DNA of 6,972 bases from Acidobacteriota bacterium (GTDB lineage: Bacteria; Acidobacteriota; Thermoanaerobaculia; Gp7-AA8), in the NCBI GenBank assembly GCA_003222375.1, contig QHVX01000137.1:4971-11942 (forward strand). Direction: 5' to 3'. Positions 1-5,968 of the stretch are shown in pieces; the first letter of the stretch is position 1, and each line of letters begins with the position of its first letter. A model generated the notes under the pieces. That model ran no database searches, was not told the origin of the DNA, and saw only the letters and a program-made list of their open reading frames with translations. The position numbers and the translations under genes were made by a program.

Positions 1-1
1 A

Positions 2-1891
2 TTGACGATCGCCGACATCCGACCGCCGGAAGAGATTCCGACGATGATGAAGACGCTGGCGACGCTGCACGATCGCGACCGCAACCGCATCTTTCGTCAT
101 CGCAAGAAAGACGGCTCGATTTTCGACGCCGAGATCACATCGTTCGAGTTCGTGTCGGGCGGACGTCGCGCCCGACTCGTCATCGCCGTCGATGTCACCG
201 AGCGACGGATCAATGAAGAGCGGCTCCGCGACAACGAAGAGCGCTACCGGCTCCTGTTCGAACGCAACCTGGCCGGCGTTTTTCGCTCGACGCTCGACGG
301 CCGCATTCTGGAGGTCAATGACTCGCTCGCGCGGATCTTCGGTTATGAACGGGAAGAGCTGCTGGCGCAGACCTCGTACAGCCTTTACTTCAGCCGCGAG
401 GATCGCCAGCGCGTCATGACACGTTTGCGCGAGCAGAGGACGCTCTCGAATGTCGAGCTCCGCATGCGCAAGCGCGATGGATCACCGGTGTGGGTCCTGG
501 AGAACATGACGCTGCTCGAAACTGCCGAAGGCGGCAACATCGAAGGCACGATCATCGACATTTCGGAGCGGAAAGCGGCCCAGGAGCAGGTCGAGTATCA
601 GGCCTACCACGACGTCCTGACCGGGCTGCCGAATCGACTCCTGTTTCGTGATCGCATCAGCGTCGCGCTTGCGCATGCGCGTCGCGCGCGGCGCACGGTA
701 GCGATCATGTTCCTCGATCTCGATCACTTCAAGCTCGTCAACGACACGTTAGGCCACACCGTTGGCGACGGTCTGTTGCAAGCGGCCGCCGAGCGCCTGG
801 TGAGTTGCGTGAGGAGCGAGGACACGGTCGCGCGGATGGGCGGCGACGAGTTCACGATCCTTGTCTCCGACATCGCGGACACGCGCAGCGCGGCGACCGT
901 GGCACAGAAAGTCCTCGAGAGCATCTCGCGTCCGATCGAGGTCGACGGTCACGAACTGTTCGTCACGACGAGCATCGGCATCGCGATTTTTCCCGATGAT
1001 GGAACCGATGCCGAGACGCTTTTGAAAAATGCCGATCGCGCCATGTATCGCGCCAAGGAGCTCGGGCGCAACAACTTCCAGTTCGCGACGCAGGTGATCG
1101 TGGAAGGAAAAGCCGCGCGGCTGTCGCTCGAGCGCAGCCTGCACCACGCCTTCGATCGCAAGGAATTCGTCGTCCACTATCAGCCGATGATCGAAGTCGG
1201 GACGCGCCGTGTCGTGGGGGCCGAAGCGCTGATTCGATGGCTGAGTCCGGAGTTCGGGTTGATGGCGCCCGACGAATTCATCCCGGTCGCGGAAGAGACC
1301 GGACTCATTCTTCCGATCGGCGAATGGGTTTTGCGCACGGCGTGCGCGCAGATGAAGACGTGGCATCGCGCGGGCCACAAAGAGCTGCACGTGGCCGTCA
1401 ATCTTTCCGCACGCCAGTTTCAACAGCGCGATCTGGCCATGATGATCGAGCGTATTCTCGAGGACACCAAGCTGCCCGCGTCGGCGCTCGACATCGAGAT
1501 CACGGAATCGACCGCCATGCACAACGCCAAATCGTCGCTCGAGATCTTGACCGGACTCAAGCAGATGGGCGTCCGCATTTCGATCGACGATTTCGGCACC
1601 GGCTACTCGTCGCTCAGCTACCTCAAGGAGTTTCCGATCGACACGGTCAAGATCGATCAGAGCTTCGTCCGCGATCTGTCGCAAGGATCCAACGACGGCG
1701 CGATCGTCTCGGCGGTCATCTCGATGGCGCGCGCGCTGAAGCTGCACGTCGTGGCCGAGGGAGTGGAGACCGAAGAACAGTTGGCGATTCTGCGGCGGGA
1801 GCACTGCGAAACGATCCAGGGATTTCTTTGCAGCCGCCCGCTGCCCGCGGAAGAGTTCGAGGCCGTGCTGGCAGCGCGCCCGTCATCCTGA
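2..1891 (+). CDS. PAS-PAS-GGDEF-EAL cyclic-di-GMP cyclase/phosphodiesterase, 5' partial
   Basis: The open frame runs in from the left edge, so the true start is upstream and the first TTG is not evidence of a start. Residue numbers count from position 2. Residues 1-72 are the end of one PAS domain (ending DVTERR), about 77-195 a second PAS domain (ending DISERK), about 197-355 GGDEF, and about 375-620 EAL. The cyclase motif GGDEF is intact at 280-284, with an inhibitory-site RxxD (RSED, 271-274) exactly five residues before it. The phosphodiesterase domain keeps E408 (EALIR), N467, E499, D529-D530 (IDDFGTGYSSL), K550, E586/E589 (AEGVE) and Q606. By family knowledge it can therefore make c-di-GMP from GTP and hydrolyse it to pGpG; which activity dominates is not visible. 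The PAS domains probably sense a ligand or redox signal. More sensor or membrane segments may lie upstream. The stop codon falls within a palindromic repeat. Confidence 0.95.
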   Translation: MTIADIRPPEEIPTMMKTLATLHDRDRNRIFRHRKKDGSIFDAEITSFEFVSGGRRARLVIAVDVTERRINEERLRDNEERYRLLFERNLAGVFRSTLDGRILEVNDSLARIFGYEREELLAQTSYSLYFSREDRQRVMTRLREQRTLSNVELRMRKRDGSPVWVLENMTLLETAEGGNIEGTIIDISERKAAQEQVEYQAYHDVLTGLPNRLLFRDRISVALAHARRARRTVAIMFLDLDHFKLVNDTLGHTVGDGLLQAAAERLVSCVRSEDTVARMGGDEFTILVSDIADTRSAATVAQKVLESISRPIEVDGHELFVTTSIGIAIFPDDGTDAETLLKNADRAMYRAKELGRNNFQFATQVIVEGKAARLSLERSLHHAFDRKEFVVHYQPMIEVGTRRVVGAEALIRWLSPEFGLMAPDEFIPVAEETGLILPIGEWVLRTACAQMKTWHRAGHKELHVAVNLSARQFQQRDLAMMIERILEDTKLPASALDIEITESTAMHNAKSSLEILTGLKQMGVRISIDDFGTGYSSLSYLKEFPIDTVKIDQSFVRDLSQGSNDGAIVSAVISMARALKLHVVAEGVETEEQLAILRREHCETIQGFLCSRPLPAEEFEAVLAARPSS

Positions 1892-1950
1892 GCCGCGCAG
1901 ACGGCGAAGGATCTCGTTAACAGAGATCCTTCGCTGCGCTCAGGATGACG
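1881..1950. repeat. REP-like / MITE-like imperfect palindrome
   Basis: The outer arms 1881-1893 (CGTCATCCTGAGC) and 1938-1950 are perfect 13-bp inverted repeats. The inner arms 1904-1915 (GCGAAGGATCTC) and 1923-1934 are perfect 12-bp inverted repeats around a 7-base loop (1916-1922). The arms differ in the linker: 10 bases (1894-1903) on the left and 3 (TGC) on the right, as if one arm had diverged or gained 7 bases. Read on the minus strand it gives the peptide HPERSEGS, a recurring false-protein signature of a dispersed bacterial repeat. It contains the TGA stop of the upstream GGDEF-EAL gene (1889-1891). The transcript would fold into a long hairpin, so it may act as a terminator-like or 3'-stabilising element, but there is no U-tract. 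Its copy number in the genome cannot be seen here. Confidence 0.85.
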
Positions 1951-1954
1951 AATG

Positions 1955-1960
1955 TACAAT
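1955..1960 (+). promoter_or_regulatory. Putative -10 hexamer (TACAAT) for the M49-like peptidase
   Basis: TACAAT ends 8 bases before the ATG at 1969, which places transcription start at or just before the start codon and implies a leaderless mRNA. There is no Shine-Dalgarno-like sequence before 1969 and no convincing -35. The hexamer begins 4 bases after the end of the palindromic repeat, so the -35 region would fall inside the repeat. Confidence 0.5.
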
Positions 1961-1968
1961 CGCGCGCC

Positions 1969-3564
1969 ATGTTTCACGCCCTCGCTCTGTTTGCTCTCGC
2001 CATGAACGTCGCTCCCGATCTCGAACAACGCCTCGCCCGATACAAGCCGGTCGAGATGACGTTCGCCGCCGAACGCTTCACGCCGCGCGAGCGGCGATTG
2101 ATCGACGAGTTGATCGCCGCCTGCCGCGATCTCGAAAGCATCTATTGGCGGCAGAACAGCCCCGAAGACATTCCGATTTACAAATCGCTGCCCGCTGGGC
2201 CGTTGAAGCGATTCCTGTGGATCAACGGCAGCCGGTACGATCAGGTCGACGAGAATAAGCCCTTCATCGGCTCGACACCCATGCCGCCCGGACGCGCTCT
2301 TTACGCGCGCAGCCTGACGCGCGATGCGATCGAGGCCTGGGTCAAGGCGCATCCATCTCGGAAAAAGGCGATCTACGACGAACGCACCCTCGTCGACGCG
2401 AACATGAAGACGACGCCCTATCACGTGAAATATCGGCAATGGCTCGAGCCTGCCGCGCGCCATCTCCGCAATGCCGCCGGTTTCAGCGATGACAAGGCCT
2501 TCGCGGAATTCTTGCGCATGCGCGCGCAGGCCTTGCTCGACGACAACTACTACCCGAGCGATCTGGCATGGGTGAAGCTGAAAGATCCGAAGTTCGACAT
2601 CATCTTCGCGCCTTACGAAACGTATCTCGACGATCTGTTAGGCGTGAAGACGTCGTACGGCGCGGCGGTCCTCATCCGCAACGAGGAGGAGAGCCGCAAG
2701 CTGGCCGCGTTCCAGAAATACGTACCCGACATCCAGGACGCGCTTCCGCTGCCGGCCGAGGATCGTCCGTCGAAGAAGGGCCACGAGACGCCGATGGAAG
2801 TGATGGACACGCCCTTCCGCGCCGGCGATCTGCGGCACGGTTACCAGGCCGTTGCCGACAACCTGCCGAACGATCCTCGCATCCACGAAAAAGTGGGGAG
2901 CAAGAAGATTTTCTTCAAGAACTACATGGACGCGCGCGTGGACTACGTGATCCTGCCGCTTGGCAAGCGGATGATGCGCGCCGACCAGGCCACCCAGGCG
3001 AGCGCTGAGGGCTATCTGACGGTGGTCCTGATGCACGAGATCTCCCACGGGCTCGGCCCCTCCTTTGCGCGCAGGAATGGTCAACAAGTTGACATTCGCG
3101 AGGCGATCGGGCCGGCGTTCTCCGGCCTGGAAGAAGCAAAGGCCGATGTCACAGGAATGTATGCGCTCAAATGGCTGGTCGATCGTGGGGCGCTGCCGAA
3201 GGAGCGGCTCGAGGAGTATTACGCGTCGTACGTTGCCGGCATTTTTCGGACGGTTCGATTCGGCACGGGCGAGGCCCACGGCCGCGCCGAGATGATGGAA
3301 TTCAATTTTCTGTCGGAGCGCGGCGCCATTACCCGCGACAGCAGCGGCCGCTACGCCGTGGACTACGGCAAAATGCCGGAGGCGTTCGCGGCGCTGGCAA
3401 AAGAACTGCTGGAGATTGAAGCGACCGGCGATCGCGCGCGCGCCGAAGCGTGGTTCGCGCGCTACGACAAGATGCCGAGCGACCTGCACGCCGCGCTTGA
3501 CGCTCAGAAAGACATTCCGGTTGATTTCGATCCGCTCGTGCCGTTCCGCGAAGGCGTCGAGTAA
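1969..3564 (+). CDS. M49-like (dipeptidyl-peptidase III family) zinc metallopeptidase
   Basis: The protein has 531 residues from the ATG at 1969. The zinc site is clear: HEISH at 356-360 (H356 and H360 as ligands, E357 as catalytic base) and, 28 residues on, EEAKAD at 388-393, equivalent to the EECRAE motif of DPP III, with E389 the likely third ligand. The stretch after it (GMYALKWLVD, later FGTGEAHGRAEMMEFNFLSE) resembles bacterial members annotated as dipeptidyl-peptidase 3 family or Zn-dependent hydrolase. Classical M49 enzymes have HExxGH, one residue longer, and about 700 residues, so this is the shorter HExxH branch; its substrate is unknown. The N-terminus (MFHALALFALAMNVA) is hydrophobic and may be a short signal peptide. 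An in-frame ATG at 1945 would add 8 residues, including an Arg that improves a signal n-region, but it lies in the repeat and upstream of the likely -10, so 1969 is preferred. It overlaps the next gene by one base. Confidence 0.87.
   Translation: MFHALALFALAMNVAPDLEQRLARYKPVEMTFAAERFTPRERRLIDELIAACRDLESIYWRQNSPEDIPIYKSLPAGPLKRFLWINGSRYDQVDENKPFIGSTPMPPGRALYARSLTRDAIEAWVKAHPSRKKAIYDERTLVDANMKTTPYHVKYRQWLEPAARHLRNAAGFSDDKAFAEFLRMRAQALLDDNYYPSDLAWVKLKDPKFDIIFAPYETYLDDLLGVKTSYGAAVLIRNEEESRKLAAFQKYVPDIQDALPLPAEDRPSKKGHETPMEVMDTPFRAGDLRHGYQAVADNLPNDPRIHEKVGSKKIFFKNYMDARVDYVILPLGKRMMRADQATQASAEGYLTVVLMHEISHGLGPSFARRNGQQVDIREAIGPAFSGLEEAKADVTGMYALKWLVDRGALPKERLEEYYASYVAGIFRTVRFGTGEAHGRAEMMEFNFLSERGAITRDSSGRYAVDYGKMPEAFAALAKELLEIEATGDRARAEAWFARYDKMPSDLHAALDAQKDIPVDFDPLVPFREGVE
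3550..3554 (+). promoter_or_regulatory. Shine-Dalgarno-like sequence for the 3564 response regulator
   Basis: GAAGG lies 9 bases before the ATG at 3564 (12 before the alternative ATG at 3567), inside the end of the peptidase gene. It supports translation of the receiver as an internal operon gene. Confidence 0.5.
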
Positions 3565-4019
3565 TGATGAGTGTACCGCCCGCCAAGCGTGTCCTGATCG
3601 TCGATGACGACGCGACGATCCGCGAGCTTCTCGAGTCCGTCCTTCGCCGCCGCGATCTCACTGTCGACGTCGCGAGCGATGGCCGCGAAGCGCTCGCTCT
3701 CCTCAAGGAAAACAGCTACGCGGTCGTGTTGCTCGATCTTCTAATGCCGAACGTCGACGGCTTCGGCGTCATCGAGAAGCTCGAATCGGCAATTTCGTCT
3801 CCGGTCGTGCTCGTCATCACGGCAGCCGATCGCGCGCTGGTGCGCAAGCTCGATCCGCAAAAAATTCACGGAGTCGTCAATAAGCCGTTCGACAGCGAAG
3901 AGCTCGCGGATCTGGTGGTCGCGTGCGCGGAGATCAAGAGCCGCACTCCGTTCGAGGCGATGGCGATCTCCGCGATGATCGCGGGCGGCCCGTTCCTAGC
4001 GTGGCTGAAACTGCCGTAG
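3564..4019 (+). CDS. Single-domain (CheY-like) response regulator, operonic with the peptidase
   Basis: A 151-residue receiver with no DNA-binding or enzymatic output domain. Seen in the sequence: the acidic cluster D14-D15-D16 for Mg2+ (RVLIVDDD), phospho-acceptor D58 (VLLDLLMP), switch T86 (VITAAD) and K107 (NKPF). All positions needed for phosphorylation by a histidine kinase are present. The receiver ends near residue 125. The last 25 or so residues form a non-family tail that is rather hydrophobic (AMAISAMIAGGPFLAWLKLP), perhaps for protein or membrane contact. The start ATG overlaps the peptidase TAA (TAATG), so the two are probably translationally coupled; an ATG at 3567 is the alternative. 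Its 3' end overlaps the convergent gene by 24 bases. It is paralogous to that gene (shared DGREA, LLDL-MP, DGFGV and KPFD blocks). The kinase partner is not in the window. Confidence 0.92.
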   Translation: MMSVPPAKRVLIVDDDATIRELLESVLRRRDLTVDVASDGREALALLKENSYAVVLLDLLMPNVDGFGVIEKLESAISSPVVLVITAADRALVRKLDPQKIHGVVNKPFDSEELADLVVACAEIKSRTPFEAMAISAMIAGGPFLAWLKLP

Positions 4020-4454
4020 CAGGTCGGCGATCAGCAGAATGACCGGCGTGCTCGAGCAAAAAACGTTGCCGAGCGTTCCGCCGTCGTCGGTGCCGCCGAC
4101 GCACTGCCTGACGGCGCTCAGGAGATCCTCGACGTCGAAGGGCTTGGCGATGATGCCGCAGACGCCGAAAGAGTTCGCGCGCTCGATTTCTCTTTTCGTC
4201 AGTAAGGCCGTGACTACCAGGACGGTGCGCAGCCGTTCCGGACTGTTGGTCTTGAGAAAGTCGAGCACGCCGAAGCCATCCTGTTGCGGCATCCGCAAGT
4301 CGAGGAGGATGGCGGCGTACTGATTCGTCCGCAGCTTTTCGATGGCCTCGCGGCCGTCGGTCGCGGCGTCAATCTGAAATTCGCGCTGCAGCAACGCCAT
4401 CATCAGCGTTCGCGTCGCTTCGTTATCGTCGATGACGAGTACTGTCGGCTTCAT
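3996..4454 (-). CDS. Single-domain (CheY-like) response regulator, convergent paralogue
   Basis: A 152-residue receiver on the minus strand with start ATG at 4454-4452. Key residues are D9-D10 (VLVIDDN), phospho-acceptor D52 (LLDLRMP), T82 (VVTALL) and K104 (AKPFD), so it should be phosphorylatable. There is no output domain after about residue 120; the tail is a Gly/Asp linker (GGTDDGG) followed by a hydrophobic piece (STPVILLIADLL). It resembles the 3564 gene across the whole receiver, consistent with an old local duplication with inversion. It is divergent from rsgA across only 36 bases and has a TAGAAT -10 about 20 bases before its ATG; no Shine-Dalgarno is visible. It may act by protein contact, as CheY, Spo0F or DivK do, but no partner gene is adjacent. 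Confidence 0.92.
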   Translation of the reverse strand: MKPTVLVIDDNEATRTLMMALLQREFQIDAATDGREAIEKLRTNQYAAILLDLRMPQQDGFGVLDFLKTNSPERLRTVLVVTALLTKREIERANSFGVCGIIAKPFDVEDLLSAVRQCVGGTDDGGTLGNVFCSSTPVILLIADLLRQFQPR

Positions 4455-4474
4455 CGGAAAAAATTGGACGCGTC

Positions 4475-4480
4475 ATTCTA
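4475..4480 (-). promoter_or_regulatory. Putative -10 hexamer (TAGAAT) for the minus-strand response regulator
   Basis: Read on the minus strand, TAGAAT lies 20 bases before the ATG at 4454, giving a predicted 5' leader of about 14 bases. It shares the TA at 4479-4480 with the plus-strand hexamer for rsgA. No good -35 was found. Confidence 0.45.
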
Positions 4481-4484
4481 CACT
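4479..4484 (+). promoter_or_regulatory. Putative -10 hexamer (TACACT) for the rsgA operon
   Basis: TACACT is followed by 6 bases and the GTG at 4491, so transcription would begin about at the start codon (leaderless). No Shine-Dalgarno sequence precedes the GTG. It overlaps the opposite-strand hexamer TAGAAT by two bases. Confidence 0.5.
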
Positions 4485-4490
4485 GGCAAA

Positions 4491-5390
4491 GTGGCAGGCA
4501 ATGAGGCCATCGTGATCGCGGTCTCCAGTGGTCGATGCCGGCTCTTCCGCGAGGGTCGCGAGATCGACTGCGTGATTCCGTCTGAGATCGCGAAGCGACA
4601 ACGCAGCGCGCTGGCCGTCGGCGATCGCGTGATCGCGGAACCGATCGAAGCGGCGCTGTGGCGGCTCAAAGAAATCCTGCCCCGCCGCACCGTGCTCTCC
4701 AGGCCCGATCCAATGAATCCGCGCGTCGAGCGGCTCATCGCGGCCAATATCGATCTCGTCGTCAACGTTGTCTCGATCAGAAATCCGCCGCTGCGCCCCG
4801 GTCTCATCGATCGATTCCTCATCGCCGCCCAACGCGGCGGCGCGCAGCCGGCCATCTGCGTCAACAAAATCGATCTGGCTGCCAATCGAGAGGACGCACT
4901 CGAGCCGCTGCGCGTTTACGAAGGGCTGCAGATCCCCGTCGTGGCATGCTCGACAAAAACAGGCGAAGGCATCGACGCGCTGCGCACGTTGCTCAGCGGA
5001 AAAACTTCGGCGTTGGTCGGGCACAGCGGGGTGGGGAAGTCGTCGATCTTGAATGCGCTCGATGCGACGCTCAGCCTTGCGACGGCAGACCTGCATAAAA
5101 AGGGGAGCGGCCGCCACACCACCACCTCCTCGACCCTCTTCGACCTCGGCGACGAAACTTATGTGATCGATACGCCGGGGATTCGCGAATTCGGCTTGTG
5201 GGACCTGACGCCAGAGACGCTGCGCGAGTCCTTCCCCGAATTCCAGGAAGCGGCCGAGTGGTGCCGCTTCAACGATTGCACGCATCTGCACGAGCCCGAT
5301 TGCGAAGTCAAACGGCGTGTCGAAAGCGGCGCGATCAATCCAGCGCGTTACGACGCCTACGTGCGGCTCGCCGAGGATCTGCGCAAGTGA
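4491..5390 (+). CDS. rsgA: Ribosome small-subunit-dependent GTPase RsgA
   Basis: A 299-residue circularly permuted GTPase that acts late in 30S subunit maturation in the cytoplasm. The motifs appear in permuted order: G4 NKID (125-128), G5 CSTKTGEG, G1 P-loop GHSGVGKSS (177-185, K183), G2 around GRHTTT, and G3 DTPG (227-230). An N-terminal OB-like region (about 1-65, containing VGDRV) precedes the GTPase. The C-terminal zinc knuckle has C258, C263, H265 and C271 (CRFNDCTHLHEPDC). Length and all motifs are normal for the family. The frame is open further upstream, to 4284, but that extension lies antisense to the response regulator. The GTG at 4491 matches the expected N-terminus (VAGNEAIVIAVSSG) and sits 6 bases after TACACT. 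The stop overlaps the trmB start by four bases (GTGA). Confidence 0.96.
   Translation: MAGNEAIVIAVSSGRCRLFREGREIDCVIPSEIAKRQRSALAVGDRVIAEPIEAALWRLKEILPRRTVLSRPDPMNPRVERLIAANIDLVVNVVSIRNPPLRPGLIDRFLIAAQRGGAQPAICVNKIDLAANREDALEPLRVYEGLQIPVVACSTKTGEGIDALRTLLSGKTSALVGHSGVGKSSILNALDATLSLATADLHKKGSGRHTTTSSTLFDLGDETYVIDTPGIREFGLWDLTPETLRESFPEFQEAAEWCRFNDCTHLHEPDCEVKRRVESGAINPARYDAYVRLAEDLRK
5373..5377 (+). promoter_or_regulatory. Shine-Dalgarno sequence deciding the trmB GTG start
   Basis: GAGGA ends 9 bases before the GTG at 5387, within the last codons of rsgA. It supports GTG 5387 over the longer in-frame extension, which is antisense or out of frame to rsgA. Confidence 0.55.
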
Positions 5391-5968
5391 ACGTCATCAT
5401 CAATCCGCGCGAGACGGGATTCGTGCTCCTCGACTTCGTGGAAGTGTTCGGCAATCGCAATCGCGTGATCCTCGAGATCGGATCGGGCAAAGGGCGCTTT
5501 CTCATCGCGTCGGCGATGGAGCAGCCCGATGTCAACTTCATCGGCATCGAGAAGTCTCTGCATTACTACCGCGTCATTCGCGAGCGGGTCGAGAAGCGCG
5601 GCTTGCGCAACGTCCGCATCGTCAACCATGACGCCTTCCCGGTGATTCAGAAAATGATCAATGATAATTCTGTATCAGAATCGCATATATATTTTCCAGA
5701 TCCGTGGCCGAAGCGCCGGGAGCAAAAGCGGCGGATCATTCGACCAGAAGCGCTGGGCGAGATGCGGCGCGTGCTGGCCGAGGGCGGCTCGGGCATTTAC
5801 GTGACCGACCATCGCGAATACTTCGACGCCGCCAAACCGCTGCTCGAACAATTCTTCAGGGTGGAGACGCGCATCCCCGGCCCCGACGATCCGCCGCGGA
5901 CGAACTACGAGGCGAAGTACCGGGCGGAGGGGCGGGAGATCTACGAGGTGCGATTCTGGAAGGGATAA
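5387..5968 (+). CDS. trmB: tRNA (guanine-N7-)-methyltransferase TrmB
   Basis: A 193-residue class I SAM-dependent methyltransferase that makes m7G at position 46 of tRNA variable loops. Seen in order: the SAM-binding glycine loop ILEIGSGKGRF, the acidic end of strand 2 (GIEKS), the family signature HIYFPDPWPKRR followed by KRR, then TDHREYF, and the C-terminal TNYEAKYRAEGREIYEV block typical of TrmB. It is slightly shorter at the N-terminus than many homologues but complete. The start is the GTG that overlaps the rsgA TGA (GTGA); the in-frame region upstream only shadows rsgA. Oddity: bases 5651-5697, encoding the stretch just before the PDPWPK signature (MINDNSVSESHIYF), are strongly AT-rich and use codons rare in the rest of the window (ATA, GTA, TCA, TCT, AAT). 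The following gene starts on its TAA. Confidence 0.95.
   Translation: MNVIINPRETGFVLLDFVEVFGNRNRVILEIGSGKGRFLIASAMEQPDVNFIGIEKSLHYYRVIRERVEKRGLRNVRIVNHDAFPVIQKMINDNSVSESHIYFPDPWPKRREQKRRIIRPEALGEMRRVLAEGGSGIYVTDHREYFDAAKPLLEQFFRVETRIPGPDDPPRTNYEAKYRAEGREIYEVRFWKG

Noticed and set aside
749..1804. Long minus-strand open frame (351 codons) opposite the GGDEF-EAL gene
   Set aside because: Its product is Arg/His/Asp-rich with no domain pattern, and the plus strand encodes an intact conserved enzyme; this is a GC-rich antisense shadow.
1657..2463. Minus-strand open frame across the 1.9 kb junction, containing HPERSEGS
   Set aside because: It runs antisense to two real genes and through the palindromic repeat; HPERSEGS is the translated repeat, not a protein motif.
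2638..3489. Minus-strand open frame (283 codons) opposite the peptidase
   Set aside because: Antisense to the conserved zinc-site region, low-complexity composition, no recognisable domain.
4004..4035. Possible hairpin at the convergent gene ends (GCTGA/TCAGC with inner GCCG/CGGC) as a bidirectional terminator
   Set aside because: The stem is short and interrupted, with no T-tract on either side; not enough to call a terminator.
4284..4490. N-terminal extension of rsgA from an upstream ATG
   Set aside because: It is antisense to the conserved receiver gene on the minus strand; RsgA homology begins at the GTG at 4491.
4473..5291. Minus-strand open frame (272 codons) opposite rsgA
   Set aside because: Antisense shadow of a complete RsgA with all GTPase motifs.
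5704..5967. Upstream extension of the unknown membrane protein frame
   Set aside because: It overlaps the conserved 3' half of trmB in another frame; the stop/start overlap at 5966-5970 and the Arg-rich composition of the extension argue against it.
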